Assembly (NCBI GenBank): GCA_947589225.1
Contig: CANQBC010000019.1
Span: 1 to 43,004 of the forward strand
Direction: 5' to 3'
Length of the DNA stretch: 43,004 nucleotides
Source of the DNA: an uncultured Oscillospiraceae bacterium
GTDB lineage: Bacteria > Bacillota > Clostridia > Oscillospirales > Oscillospiraceae
Part shown: positions 7,805 to 16,436 of the stretch, in pieces
Layout of the letters: each line of letters starts with the position of its first letter
Numbering within the stretch: position 1 is the stretch's first letter
Notes under the pieces: model-generated
Database searches by the model: none
What the model was told of the DNA's origin: nothing
The model's input: the letters and a program-made list of their open reading frames with translations, nothing else
Position numbers and translations under genes: made by a program

Positions 7805-8446
7805 TCAATATTTTGGGATATCCGCGCCCATGTATTCGCCCAGCGCGGCTTCCGAGCTGAACACGGTGGGGCCATAAATACAAGAATACGGGAGAGTGGA
7901 AAATGCCTCAAAGGCCGACATCGTTTGAAAATATTTCAAAGCCCCAGCGGTCGTGAAGCTGACGGGCGTCAGTACATCGCCGCCAATCAGTTTGCCGTTG
8001 TAGTAGTAACACGAACCGACGCGGATCGTTTCAGAGCCTGTGATGATCGCGTATGTTCTGTATATTGCGGGATTCCAAAAGCCCGCAATCCCTGTGTATA
8101 TGCAGACGCCGGACTTCTCGATCACCGCGCCGTCGTCCACGGCGAAAACAACGCCGATCTCGTCATACGGCCCGAATTCTCTGTGCTCCCGGGGCGGGTT
8201 ATTGACGGACAATATCTTGTGGATCACGGCGCCTGCCGGAACCCAGCCGGGAAGCTCGCCAATTGCGCGCATCCAGGGCAAGCCGCCCCTTGAGGCCATC
8301 CCCGCCGCCAGCCCCGCGAGAAACGACGCTTTGTCATACTCCCCGCTCCCGCCGCCGGCGTCTGCCTTAACGTGGGAGGACTCATGCCCCCGGAGGCGCG
8401 ATCCCACGATCCATCCCTTGAGAAACACATTTGCATCCATTTCCAC
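7805..8446 (-). CDS. Unknown tail-region protein
   Basis: A 213-residue protein without a motif I recognise. It starts with GTG at 8446, chosen because GGAGG lies seven bases upstream; the nearby ATG at 8454 is out of frame. The sequence is glycine-rich and mixed alpha/beta with no membrane segments. It sits between the fibre gene and the inserted hicAB cassette, which suggests a tail-tip or baseplate component. The hicAB promoter region begins just upstream of its start, so late transcription must cross the toxin-antitoxin cassette antisense to it. Confidence 0.6.
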   Translation of the reverse strand: MEMDANVFLKGWIVGSRLRGHESSHVKADAGGGSGEYDKASFLAGLAAGMASRGGLPWMRAIGELPGWVPAGAVIHKILSVNNPPREHREFGPYDEIGVVFAVDDGAVIEKSGVCIYTGIAGFWNPAIYRTYAIITGSETIRVGSCYYYNGKLIGGDVLTPVSFTTAGALKYFQTMSAFEAFSTLPYSCIYGPTVFSSEAALGEYMGADIPKY

Positions 8447-8490
8447 ATCGCCACCTCCTTAAAAAATTATGTATTTTCCGTAATCTCTCA

Positions 8491-8519
8491 TTGACATTAT
8501 GTAATTTACGTATTATAAT
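8491..8519 (+). promoter_or_regulatory. Consensus sigma-70 promoter of hicAB with operator-like dyad
   Basis: TTGACA (8491-8496), 17 bases, TATAAT (8514-8519): a perfect consensus. The spacer contains GTAATTTAC (8501-8509), a GTAA-n-TTAC dyad, and a related TATGTATTTTCCGTAA copy lies upstream at 8469-8484. HicB antitoxins usually autorepress their promoter, so these are candidate HicB sites. Confidence 0.8.
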
Positions 8520-8543
8520 AAGAACATAAGGGAGGTGGAAAGC

Positions 8544-8720
8544 TTGAAGCAGCGGGACTTGGTAAAAAGGCTTGAAGCCGCCGGATACAGGCTGGTGCGG
8601 AAGGGCGACCACAAAATCTTCGCAAAGCCCGGAGGTCAGCCGGTGCAGGTCCCCGACCACAAGGAAATTAACGAATACACTGCAAAAGCAATCCTCAAGG
8701 CGGCTGGGGTCATCAAATGA
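8544..8720 (+). CDS. hicA: HicA-family mRNA interferase toxin
   Basis: A 58-residue protein that fits the double-stranded RNA-binding-fold HicA family, translation-blocking RNA endonucleases. The pattern QRDLVKRLEAAGYRLVRKGDHKIF contains the catalytic His in GDHKIF. The start is TTG at 8544, eight bases after GGAGG (8531-8535). The in-frame GTG at 8535 overlaps the ribosome binding site and is unlikely. It is followed by hicB after 40 bases, the usual toxin-first order. It is encoded opposite to the surrounding tail genes. Confidence 0.87.
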   Translation: MKQRDLVKRLEAAGYRLVRKGDHKIFAKPGGQPVQVPDHKEINEYTAKAILKAAGVIK

Positions 8721-8760
8721 CCCCAGGCCCCCGCCATTCAGACTATAAGGAGGCATCATC

Positions 8761-9138
8761 ATGAACACCTATGTTTACCCCGCCGTCTTCCATCCAAACG
8801 CGGACGGCTCTATCACGGTCACGTTCCCCGATCTTCCCGGGTGCATAAGCGAGGGGCAAGACATATCCGGCGCCATAACTATGGCCCAGTCCGCTTTGGC
8901 CCAGTGGGTCGAATACCTGAAGGAAAGCGGGACGGGCATTCCCGCTCCCGGCGACATCCGTGCCCTTGTACTCGAAGCCGGTGAGTTTTCCACCCTCATC
9001 CGCGCCGAGGTCAAGGACGGCCGCGCCGTGAAGCGCACCGTCAGCATCCCCAAATGGATGGACGACAAGGTCTCGGAATCGGGTCTTAGTTTGTCCCGCG
9101 TCCTTCAGGATGCCCTGCGCGACCGTCTGGGCGCGTGA
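8761..9138 (+). CDS. hicB: HicB-family antitoxin
   Basis: A 125-residue protein. The N-terminal HicB fold is shown by YPAVFHPNADGSITVTFPDL followed by PGCISEG (about residues 4-32). The C-terminal ribbon-helix-helix part (RTVSIPKWMDDKVSESGLSL, about 92-120) should bind the hicA operator. AAGGAGG precedes the ATG by eight bases. It neutralises HicA and probably represses the promoter at 8491-8519. The pair likely stabilises the prophage or limits superinfection. Confidence 0.9.
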   Translation: MNTYVYPAVFHPNADGSITVTFPDLPGCISEGQDISGAITMAQSALAQWVEYLKESGTGIPAPGDIRALVLEAGEFSTLIRAEVKDGRAVKRTVSIPKWMDDKVSESGLSLSRVLQDALRDRLGA

Positions 9139-9156
9139 GTTTCAATCGCACATCCA

Positions 9157-9188
9157 GCCCGCGGGCCCTGCGCCTGCGGGCCTTTTTT
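9157..9188 (+). terminator. Rho-independent terminator after hicB
   Basis: A GC-rich inverted repeat (GCCCGCGGGCCC...GCGGGCC) is followed by TTTTTT at 9183-9188, 18 bases after the hicB stop. It closes the hicAB cassette. Confidence 0.8.
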
Positions 9189-9203
9189 GATGCTTAAACG
9201 TCG

Positions 9204-11363
9204 TCACCACGTCACCGCCATTTCGTGCCCGTTGTCGTCCGTGATCTTCACGGGCCTCCCCTGGCCGTCAAACTCCACCTTGTAGCTGTACGGCTCCGCG
9301 ATGCCCTCCACCGTCTCCTTAAACGTCCCGGAGTCCCACCCGGAGAAGTCCAGCGCCGTGGTCTTGCGCAGGCCGTAGAGGTCAAGATACCCCTCGTCGC
9401 TCGCCTCAAAGCCGATGTCCCCCTTGTCCGACAGGTGCATAAGCTTAAGCCCGTACATCCCTTTTACAAGCGTGGACTTGTGCCGCCCCTGGGGATTGCC
9501 CGCGCCGAAGGTGTCCACCGGGGTATAAACCCCGTCGATGTTCTCAAACCCGATAGACCGCTTGACCGCCTCCTGGTACTTGTACACCATGACCGGCCAG
9601 GGCGTTTCCGCCGTGGTGGTGAAGATGCGCTCGCCGTCCCGGTAGGGGTAGCCGTCGGCCCCCAGGTCGGCCCCATCCGGGTTATCCTCCCAGTAGATGG
9701 GCAGGCCGGACGGGATCACCGCCTGCTCCGTGCTTCCGTCGGTGGAGCCGGTGACGAATTCGATGTACTGCTCGTGGATGCGCACGTAGTTGTCGTCGGA
9801 GTCGTCCCGGGCCAGGTACTTGACGATCCGCCGGGAGGTGGACAGCCGGTCAACGGTGAGGTCGGCGATGTCGCCCAGGGCCGCGTACAGCGCATCGGCG
9901 CTGAGCTGCCCGGACACATCGACGTTGCCCTCCATCTTGATGTACCCGGAGTAGGCGTTTGGCCCGATCTTGATGGTGATCCGGGCGTAGACCTGCCCGT
10001 CCGCCCCGGCCTCCGTGGCCGTCTCCAGCCGTATGCCGTCAACCTTGGTCTCGATCTCGGATGTCCGGGCCTCGCCGTCCGTGATCCGCTGAGAGATGGC
10101 GTCGAGGGAGAGATCAAACTCAGCCGTGGCATCGGATATCTCGTTTTTCACGGACTCCTCGATCCGATTCTCGTATTTGATGAGCTGAACGGAGATATCC
10201 CGTTTTGCGCGCTCGATCTGGCGGGTTACAGGCCCCTCGTAGTCCTCCGCGCTGGCGCTCTCGCTCTTGCCGGCGGCGGAGACCTCGGTAATAATACCGC
10301 CGTCGTACTCGTGCCGGACGGTCATGCAGGGCACCGTATAGGTCTGGCCGTCTCTGGCGACCACGCGGATCATATCCCCCGGCTCCAGCCTCGGATCCCC
10401 CAAAAAACGCAGGCCTGTAACCGGACGGTAGGTAAATCCGCCCACATCCGCCCATACGGCGTTCAAGCGCTCCTGGGTCATCCAGGGGCATTTGATGGAT
10501 ATCCCCTGGGCCTTGGACGTGTCCCCGGCCTGCAGGGTCTCCTCCAGCGGCTCCGCATAACACTTGATATACCCCACGGTATACTCGTAGGCGGCCAGTG
10601 TAAGCTCGCCGTCATAGTAACGCTCCGGCCCTACGCGCCGGGCGGGTGCGGCGGCGTCGGAGGACTTCAGGGACAGGGCGAATCCGCCGAAATCCAACAC
10701 AGCCCCGTCCTCGGTGCCCAAGACCGTCTCCACAGCACCGTTGATATTGGCATACCATTGCAGCGTTAACCGCCCCAGCCCGTCGATCCGCGCAAACCGG
10801 CCCCACAGGCAGGCCAAAAAGGCGATGATCTCCCGATATGTATATCCGGAGGGGCTGGCGTAGCGGAGCTGCACCGCCGGCAGGTTGTCCGCCGCCAGCT
10901 CCACGCCCCGCTCCTCGCAGATGGCCCGCAGCAGAGTCTCCGCGTCCACGCCCGCGTCCCAGTCAAAGCCCAGAGCCTCATCGTCCAGGGCGTAATCAGC
11001 GCCGAAGGCCCACACCATAGCGTCGCAGGCGGAGATGGTAAGCTTATCGTCATCACCGGTCACACCGTCTACACGCAGTGAGGCCACCGGGATCTTGTCG
11101 TCGGCCCCGTCGATGGTCAGCGACGCGGCCACATCCTTGTCGGTCAGATCCAGCCCGCCCAGCTCATCTTTGTCCAGCTCGGCTTTGAGCTGGACGGCCA
11201 CGGTGCTGCCCAGGGTGATATCGTCCCCGGCGTTGCTGCCGCCGGACCACTCAGCCGATTTGACGGCGATCTGGGACACCTCCGTGCCGTCCGCCAGGGC
11301 CAGGTGGAGGCGGAGGGGGGCCGTATCCAGCAGCGCCGCAAACGCGGCGGAGGTCTCGATCAT
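9204..11363 (-). CDS. Tail tip / tail spike-like protein (tail-associated hub)
   Basis: A 719-residue protein directly downstream of the tape measure and a small tail gene, the usual place of the baseplate hub or Tal protein. The first 370 residues have the beta-rich, lysozyme-free hub pattern (LSLKSSD...YTVGYIKCYAEPLEE). A coiled segment (about 385-450: AKRDISVQLIKYENRIEESV...ISQRITDGEARTSEIETKV) follows, then a C-terminal beta region. No peptidase or glycosidase motif is clear. AAGGAGG precedes the ATG. It likely contacts the host surface together with the fibre at 6277-7785. Confidence 0.65.
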   Translation of the reverse strand: MIETSAAFAALLDTAPLRLHLALADGTEVSQIAVKSAEWSGGSNAGDDITLGSTVAVQLKAELDKDELGGLDLTDKDVAASLTIDGADDKIPVASLRVDGVTGDDDKLTISACDAMVWAFGADYALDDEALGFDWDAGVDAETLLRAICEERGVELAADNLPAVQLRYASPSGYTYREIIAFLACLWGRFARIDGLGRLTLQWYANINGAVETVLGTEDGAVLDFGGFALSLKSSDAAAPARRVGPERYYDGELTLAAYEYTVGYIKCYAEPLEETLQAGDTSKAQGISIKCPWMTQERLNAVWADVGGFTYRPVTGLRFLGDPRLEPGDMIRVVARDGQTYTVPCMTVRHEYDGGIITEVSAAGKSESASAEDYEGPVTRQIERAKRDISVQLIKYENRIEESVKNEISDATAEFDLSLDAISQRITDGEARTSEIETKVDGIRLETATEAGADGQVYARITIKIGPNAYSGYIKMEGNVDVSGQLSADALYAALGDIADLTVDRLSTSRRIVKYLARDDSDDNYVRIHEQYIEFVTGSTDGSTEQAVIPSGLPIYWEDNPDGADLGADGYPYRDGERIFTTTAETPWPVMVYKYQEAVKRSIGFENIDGVYTPVDTFGAGNPQGRHKSTLVKGMYGLKLMHLSDKGDIGFEASDEGYLDLYGLRKTTALDFSGWDSGTFKETVEGIAEPYSYKVEFDGQGRPVKITDDNGHEMAVTW

Positions 11364-11375
11364 GGCGTACCCTCC

Positions 11376-11759
11376 TTATTGCTGGACGGCGGAGACAGAC
11401 AAATCCGTCACCCTCCACTCCCCGTCTACCCAGTCAAAGCAGTTATATGTCGGCGTCCCGAAATAGACGGTCATGGTGCGCCTGGCGCCGGTCTGATCCG
11501 TGAAGCTCATGGGGACAAAAGGCCTGTCCTTGTTGGAGATAACCCGCTCAATAAGCTCCACTTTTTCAACCGGCAGGGCCGGCCACTTGATATCCACGGT
11601 GGTCTTGATATCCAGGATGGTCCCGACCATCGTCACGGCAGCCGTCCGTCCGGTATTCTTTGACCACACCTTTTCGGGCTTGATCGAGACACCGCCTATC
11701 AGCGGCTGCGGCAGGACGACCCCGTCAACGGTGAGATCCGTTATAGTCAGCAGCGGCAC
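11376..11759 (-). CDS. Small tail protein between tape measure and tail hub
   Basis: A 127-residue beta-rich protein starting with GTG at 11759, preceded by GAAAGGGGG. No motif certain. It resembles the small proteins often found after the tape measure in Firmicutes siphophages (possibly the DUF6711 group), which are thought to act in the distal tail. The upstream gap to the tape measure gene holds a perfect 11-bp inverted repeat. Confidence 0.55.
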   Translation of the reverse strand: MPLLTITDLTVDGVVLPQPLIGGVSIKPEKVWSKNTGRTAAVTMVGTILDIKTTVDIKWPALPVEKVELIERVISNKDRPFVPMSFTDQTGARRTMTVYFGTPTYNCFDWVDGEWRVTDLSVSAVQQ

Positions 11760-11781
11760 CCCCGCGCCCCCTTTCTTTTAA

Positions 11782-11808
11782 GGGATGTGCCCAAATCGGG
11801 CACATCCC
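11782..11808. repeat. GTGCCC/GGGCAC dyad, copy a
   Basis: GGGATGTGCCC-AAATC-GGGCACATCCC, an 11-bp perfect inverted repeat with a 5-base centre. Its inner 17 bp match the motif found at five other places in the window. It lies between the tape measure stop and the next gene. Confidence 0.8.
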
Positions 11809-11813
11809 CAAGC

Positions 11814-14387
11814 TTAAATATGGATCGGACATACCCCGGTCGTCTGGGTAATGTCGTTGATGTCCTGGATGACAAGCTCCGTGACCTTACGCCCGCCGAT
11901 ATACACGTGTATTGGCAGGGATCTGGCCCCCTGCTTGTCACGCGATGTGATGCGCCGGGCAAGCGCGTCCAGCCAAGCCGCGTTTTCCGACAGCGGCACC
12001 ACGGCCTCCGCGCCGGCCTCGCCGATAATGGCGGGTGTCGGGCGATCCACAATGCCGCCCTTTGCCAGCCGGGGCAGACTGACCGTGCTGAGTGTTTTGA
12101 AATCAAAGCCAAATTTCCCGCCGCCGATGACCGGCACCCAGTCCGGGATATCAAACGAGATCTTATTAAGCCCCTTGATGACGGCATTAGCCGCCCGGAT
12201 CGCTCCGTTGGCCAAGCCCTCAAAGAAGCCGATCACGCCGTTGACCATGCTCCGGAACCCGCTCTTAACCGGGTCGATAACCTTAGTGGCAAACCAGGAG
12301 GAGACAGACGCCCATGCGCTCTGGATCCCGCTCCAGGCGTCCGAAAATGCCTTTTTGACGGAAGTCGTGACCGCGACGAATCCGGCTTTTACCGGCTGGA
12401 TGACGGTTGTGTCAAACCAGTCGGCCACGTTGCTCCAGGTCTCCTTGATTTTGGCCCACACATTTGCGGCAGTCTCCTTAACGGAGTCCCAGTGCTTCAC
12501 CAGCAGCGCCACGACGGCGATCAGCGTCCCAATGGCGATAACGACTAACCCAATCGGCGAGGTCAGGAAGGTCACCGCGGCGCCTAAAGCGCCGGTCACG
12601 GCTGCAGCCGCAGCGCCGATCACATTCCAGGCGGCTACGGCCGCGTTGACCAGGCCGAAAGCTGCGGCGAAGGAACCGATGACGATGGCAATATCCTCTA
12701 CAAGCGGCTTGTGTTTGCGGATCCAGTCGCCCACAACCCTAAGCCCGTCGCCAACTGCTTTGAGGACATCTACGATCACGCCGCCGGTCCACTGGCCGAC
12801 GGGGAGGAGAAATTCGTCCCAAAGCCACTGTCCCAAGGGCCGCAACGCCTCCAGCACAGCGGACAGGGCGTCCGCCGCACCCGCCAGCGCATCAAGAAAC
12901 GCGGGGAGAAGCTCGCCGCCTGTCCAGTTTGCGAAGGGGATGAAGATATTGTCGTAGGCCCATTTAAGGCCGTCAAACGCGCCGGAGGCCAGCGGCGCCA
13001 AAGCCTCGCCCAGACGCTGCAAGGGGGCGGCGCAGGCGGATGCGCCTCGGCTCAGGGAGTCCAAGAACCCGGGGATCGCATCCTCAACGACCCAGTGGGC
13101 CAGCGGCTCCAAAACCTTGTCATAGCCCCACCGGAGTCCGGCGAACAGCTCCTGCTTAAGCGGCTGGAGAGACGTTTTAAGGCGCTCAAAGGCCGCAGAG
13201 GCCTTTGAAAAGTCCAGACTGTCTACCGTGGCTTTAAGCCTGGCAAGGGCCCGCTCCAGCCAACCGATGCTCGCGCCCGCCTCATCGGCGCCATCCGCCG
13301 TCTCGGAGACGAGGCCACCGACGACGCCCCCGCCGCTCTCGGCGGAAGCGTCCCCGGAGGATCCGGAGGCGTTATCTGACAGCTTGGTGATTTTATCAAA
13401 TCCCAGCAGCTGCGCCTGCGCGGCCTTGGCGGCGCTGCCGGCGGCCTCGGTGGACTCGGTCAGATCCTCCATCCCGCTGGCCGCGGCGGCGGTGTAATTT
13501 ACCGTCTTAGCGGCGGCGGTGCTGCCGCCGAACACGTTGGCAATGGATTGGGCCACCTTGTTGGCCAGCGTGGCCAGGGAGGCCAGCACGCTGCACGCCA
13601 GGTTAAGCGCCGGGAGAAATACGGTGGTTACCTGGCTCACGGCCTGGCCGAATTGCTCCTTGATGTCCCCCAGTGCGTTGCTCACCTGTTTTAGGCGCCC
13701 TGCGGGGGTCGCGGCCAGCGCCGCGTTCATGGGGCCGACATTGTTGGTGATGATCTGCGCCAGCATGGCCGCTCGCTCGGCCTCGGTGCCGTACTTGAGC
13801 GCGGCCTCCTCCGCGGCCGTAAAGGAGATACCCACCCGGCGCAGCGCGGAGGTCTGCCCCTGCATGACCTTGCCCATCATATTGCCCACGCTCACAGCGT
13901 TTTCCTGCGTGGCGTTGAGGCCGTGCTGCTGGGCCACCAGGTCATTCATGGCGGGCAGCAGCGTCTTGAGGCTGTCAGCCTGACTCAAGAACGTCGCCAG
14001 CTGCTGGGCGCCGGCAAGCTGCACCTCGTCGCCCACCACGCCCAGACGCTGCTGGGCCGCTGTCAGATCGACAATGGACTTGATATCGGCGCTGCTGGCG
14101 GCCATGCGCTGGCGCATAACGGTGGCGAGCTTGGTCTCCCCCTCGATTTGCGCATCATACGCGTCCTTGGCCGCTTTGGCCGCCGCCGTGATGGCCGCGA
14201 TGGAGATGACAGACGCCAGTCGCCTGAACATCTTGCCCACGCCGTCCACGGCGGAGGACATGCGCGAGCAGGAGGTGTTGACGCTTTTTTGCATCCCGGC
14301 GGTATCGCTCCGGACTTTCTGCATCGCCTTGGTAAGCTTGGAAAAGTCCGCTCCGGCACGCACCATTAAGTTTTTGACGACTGCCAA
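11814..14387 (-). CDS. Tail tape measure protein
   Basis: An 857-residue, alanine-rich protein that fixes tail length and travels with DNA during ejection. The N-terminal region is helical (MVRAGADFSKLTKAMQKVRS), the centre has several hydrophobic stretches (about 555-640, AAAAVTGALGAAVTFLTSPIG...), and Trp-containing repeats of the type WDSVKETAANVWAKIKETWSN follow. The start is TTG at 14387, directly after the chaperone stop, with GAGGAGG upstream. From the rule of about 0.15 nm per residue for tape measures, a tail of roughly 130 nm would be expected (inference). It fits the order chaperone, tape measure, distal tail. Confidence 0.9.
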   Translation of the reverse strand: MAVVKNLMVRAGADFSKLTKAMQKVRSDTAGMQKSVNTSCSRMSSAVDGVGKMFRRLASVISIAAITAAAKAAKDAYDAQIEGETKLATVMRQRMAASSADIKSIVDLTAAQQRLGVVGDEVQLAGAQQLATFLSQADSLKTLLPAMNDLVAQQHGLNATQENAVSVGNMMGKVMQGQTSALRRVGISFTAAEEAALKYGTEAERAAMLAQIITNNVGPMNAALAATPAGRLKQVSNALGDIKEQFGQAVSQVTTVFLPALNLACSVLASLATLANKVAQSIANVFGGSTAAAKTVNYTAAAASGMEDLTESTEAAGSAAKAAQAQLLGFDKITKLSDNASGSSGDASAESGGGVVGGLVSETADGADEAGASIGWLERALARLKATVDSLDFSKASAAFERLKTSLQPLKQELFAGLRWGYDKVLEPLAHWVVEDAIPGFLDSLSRGASACAAPLQRLGEALAPLASGAFDGLKWAYDNIFIPFANWTGGELLPAFLDALAGAADALSAVLEALRPLGQWLWDEFLLPVGQWTGGVIVDVLKAVGDGLRVVGDWIRKHKPLVEDIAIVIGSFAAAFGLVNAAVAAWNVIGAAAAAVTGALGAAVTFLTSPIGLVVIAIGTLIAVVALLVKHWDSVKETAANVWAKIKETWSNVADWFDTTVIQPVKAGFVAVTTSVKKAFSDAWSGIQSAWASVSSWFATKVIDPVKSGFRSMVNGVIGFFEGLANGAIRAANAVIKGLNKISFDIPDWVPVIGGGKFGFDFKTLSTVSLPRLAKGGIVDRPTPAIIGEAGAEAVVPLSENAAWLDALARRITSRDKQGARSLPIHVYIGGRKVTELVIQDINDITQTTGVCPIHI

Positions 14388-14852
14388 TCAGTCCACCTCC
14401 TCTCCACCAAACATGCGGTTAAGGGCCACAACCTGGGCATACATCTGCTCATCCGTCATGGGCTTTTTGGCGTCCTCCCGCTCCGGGAACACGCGCTCAA
14501 ACGACGGCGGGCGTTTGGCCCATACCATAGAGCGGATCAGCGCCGCCAGCGAATAGATATTAGCCTCAGTAAGACGCTGCTCATCCTCTCTCCGGCGTCT
14601 CTCTGCTTGCGCATAGAGATTAAGCTCCGCCGGAGTCATCAGCTCCCACTCCTGGACGGAGATCCCCAGCGTGGCGGCCAGGCTCAGACTGTCTCGCCAG
14701 TCCCAGCCGCCGGAGGAGGGGACTCCTCGTCGGTCTCCCCGCTGCTCTCCCCATTGGCCTGCCCATCCGCATCGCCGCCAAAGGCGGCGGTAATTGCCCG
14801 AGATACGGCGGCAATAAGGTCCCCGAGCGTCAACGGATCGTCCTGGCGGCAC
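14388..14852 (-). CDS. Tail assembly chaperone, frameshifted extension (gpT-like)
   Basis: An open frame overlapping the end of the preceding chaperone gene in the -1 frame. The meaningful part begins around GWDWRDSLSLAATLGISVQE and runs to GGEEVD, just before the tape measure. The first 50 residues read as an off-frame shadow of the other gene. This is the arrangement of lambda gpG/gpGT, where a -1 programmed frameshift makes the fusion. No canonical X-XXY-YYZ heptamer is visible in the overlap; C-rich and GGGGAG tracts are the only soft candidates. The downstream frame could also start independently. Confidence 0.7.
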   Translation of the reverse strand: MPPGRSVDARGPYCRRISGNYRRLWRRCGWAGQWGEQRGDRRGVPSSGGWDWRDSLSLAATLGISVQEWELMTPAELNLYAQAERRRREDEQRLTEANIYSLAALIRSMVWAKRPPSFERVFPEREDAKKPMTDEQMYAQVVALNRMFGGEEVD

Positions 14853-15115
14853 CCGGCGTCATCGATGAGATCGTCCACCATGCCGGGCGACAGGGTCTTG
14901 TCCTCCGCCCACAGCATCGTGTAGATAAGGGTGGACAGCGTCTCATAGTCCTCCAACGCATCCTGCATTTGAGTCATCTTTTTATGGGTCAGCGCCGAGA
15001 AGCGTTTCATCGCCCTGTGCCCAAGCCGCAGCTCCCTGGGCTTGTCCAGCATCAGGATGACCACATCGTTATGCTCGTCGTTCGTCTCAGGCATGGGCTG
15101 TTTTGTCTTAGCCAT
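14684..15115 (-). CDS. Tail assembly chaperone (gpG-like)
   Basis: A 143-residue protein between the tail tube and tape measure genes. It contains LDKPRELRLGHRAMKRFSAL and a helical body, then a Gly/Ser/Glu/Pro-rich tail (about 120-143) that looks like a linker. The position and the overlapping -1 frame are typical for gpG, which coats the tape measure during tail assembly. The ATG at 15115 follows AAGGAGG with suitable spacing. Confidence 0.72.
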   Translation of the reverse strand: MAKTKQPMPETNDEHNDVVILMLDKPRELRLGHRAMKRFSALTHKKMTQMQDALEDYETLSTLIYTMLWAEDKTLSPGMVDDLIDDAGCRQDDPLTLGDLIAAVSRAITAAFGGDADGQANGESSGETDEESPPPAAGTGETV

Positions 15116-15132
15116 TGGTTAGACCTCCTTTT

Positions 15133-15546
15133 TTAAGCGCCGGCAGACGCGCCCAGCGTGGGCTTGCCGGACACGGCCAGGGTGATAGAAAACTTCACCG
15201 CGTCCTCCAGCTCCGCGCTGGTGGTAAAGCCGACGACGCCCGCCTTAAACGTCCAGCTCTTGCCGATTTTTTCGGGGAATTTGATCTCGCAGTCCACCAC
15301 CTCACCGGAATCCAGCAGCGTGTAGCATTCGGTCTGCCCCTCGTTGTCGGAGTCCAGGAAGCCATCTGCGGCCACCTCGCCGGCGTCCTTGAAGCCGGGC
15401 AGCTTCTCCCGGTATCCGTCCTTGTTGCCAAGATCGGTCACGTCGATCGTGTCGGCGGTGATCTCGATGCCGTTGATAGAGGTAAGCCCGCCCACGGGCT
15501 TTTTGTTGATGATCAGCTGAGTGCCGACCGAGTTGGATTTACTCAC
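15133..15546 (-). CDS. Major tail (tail tube) protein
   Basis: A 137-residue protein of the phage tail tube fold: VGGLTSINGIEITADTIDVT near the N terminus, central GEVVDCEIKFPEK and a C-terminal ITLAVSGKPTLG strand. Such proteins stack as hexameric rings to form the tube. GTG start with AAAGGAGG upstream. It lies between the tail terminator and the chaperones, as in other siphophages. Confidence 0.85.
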   Translation of the reverse strand: MSKSNSVGTQLIINKKPVGGLTSINGIEITADTIDVTDLGNKDGYREKLPGFKDAGEVAADGFLDSDNEGQTECYTLLDSGEVVDCEIKFPEKIGKSWTFKAGVVGFTTSAELEDAVKFSITLAVSGKPTLGASAGA

Positions 15547-15564
15547 AATTTGTACCTCCTTTGG

Positions 15565-15948
15565 TTAATCGGTTACTTGATAATCAAGCGTCAGCGTATA
15601 CAGCCGGCGCCAGAGGCCCACGTCCACCTCCTTGAGGTCAGGGGAGGCCTGTATATTGACCTGCTCAACGAGCAGGCCGTCAAAGGTTTTGCCCCGTATC
15701 TCCGACAGGGCGGAGCTAACACGCTCCGCCAGAGATACCATAACGGAGTAGGTGTCGGCCACGCAGTTGACGTCGAAAACGGCGGTCCACAGGCCCGTAG
15801 GCCCGTCCAGGGCCATCTTTTCCCGGTTGGATGCCATCATATAGACGACGAAGGGGCTGCCGGCCGTCTTGGGAGCCTCTCCGGGATAGACTTTTGCCGG
15901 CCGCAGAACGGCGGGAATAAGCTCAAATACGGTCACTTTTTCCTCCAC
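15565..15948 (-). CDS. Tail completion / terminator protein (gp17-like, DUF3168)
   Basis: A 127-residue protein with the pattern FELIPAVLRPAKVYPGEAPK...SPFVVYMMASN...VFDVNCVADTYSVMVSLAERV, typical of the tail terminator group that caps the tail tube and joins it to the head. GTG start at 15948 overlaps the end of the gp10-like gene by 16 bases. The position between connector and tube genes supports it. Confidence 0.75.
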   Translation of the reverse strand: MEEKVTVFELIPAVLRPAKVYPGEAPKTAGSPFVVYMMASNREKMALDGPTGLWTAVFDVNCVADTYSVMVSLAERVSSALSEIRGKTFDGLLVEQVNIQASPDLKEVDVGLWRRLYTLTLDYQVTD

Positions 15949-16436
15949 TCCTTCTCAATCTCCGTCATCATGGTGTCAATGATGACCCGCTGCACCGCAG
16001 CGCTGGAGGACTCCGCCGCCTTGCGCACAAAGTGCTGGCCGGGCACATGGTAGACCCCGCCGCCCTTTGCGCGGGCCAAGAATCCGTACTCCACAGAAGA
16101 CGGATAGTAGGCATGGTCGTACTTTTTGCCGCCCAGCGCGCCGGGGTTTTTGATGGGTTTCTGAAAAATGTCGTTTTTAGCAGGATCCATAGAGTAATCG
16201 TAGACCTTTTTGCCTTTGGTCTTGGATCGCTCCGGTTTGCGAACAAAGCCCCGCCTCAGCTGTCCGGTCTTGCCCACCGGCGCCGCCGCCCGAATGGCTC
16301 TGCCGGCCACCGTGGCCCCCTTGCCGGCCGCCCGGTTAACCACCTTTTGGGGCAGATCACCCAGACGGTTTAAAGAGGCCTGGAGCCTCCACATCTCCGT
16401 AAAGTCAAGCTTGAACTCCATCCCGGTCTTGGCCAT
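15933..16436 (-). CDS. HK97 gp10-like head-tail joining protein
   Basis: About 167 residues. FKLDFTEMWRLQASLNRLGDL is followed by a basic region rich in Ala/Gly/Lys/Arg (VGKTGQLRRGFVRKPERSK) and HVPGQHFVRKA, as in HK97 gp10 family proteins. The ATG at 16436 is chosen because it overlaps the stop of the preceding gene (TGATG); an upstream in-frame start at 16457 would add seven residues without support. Confidence 0.8.
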   Translation of the reverse strand: MAKTGMEFKLDFTEMWRLQASLNRLGDLPQKVVNRAAGKGATVAGRAIRAAAPVGKTGQLRRGFVRKPERSKTKGKKVYDYSMDPAKNDIFQKPIKNPGALGGKKYDHAYYPSSVEYGFLARAKGGGVYHVPGQHFVRKAAESSSAAVQRVIIDTMMTEIEKEWRKK

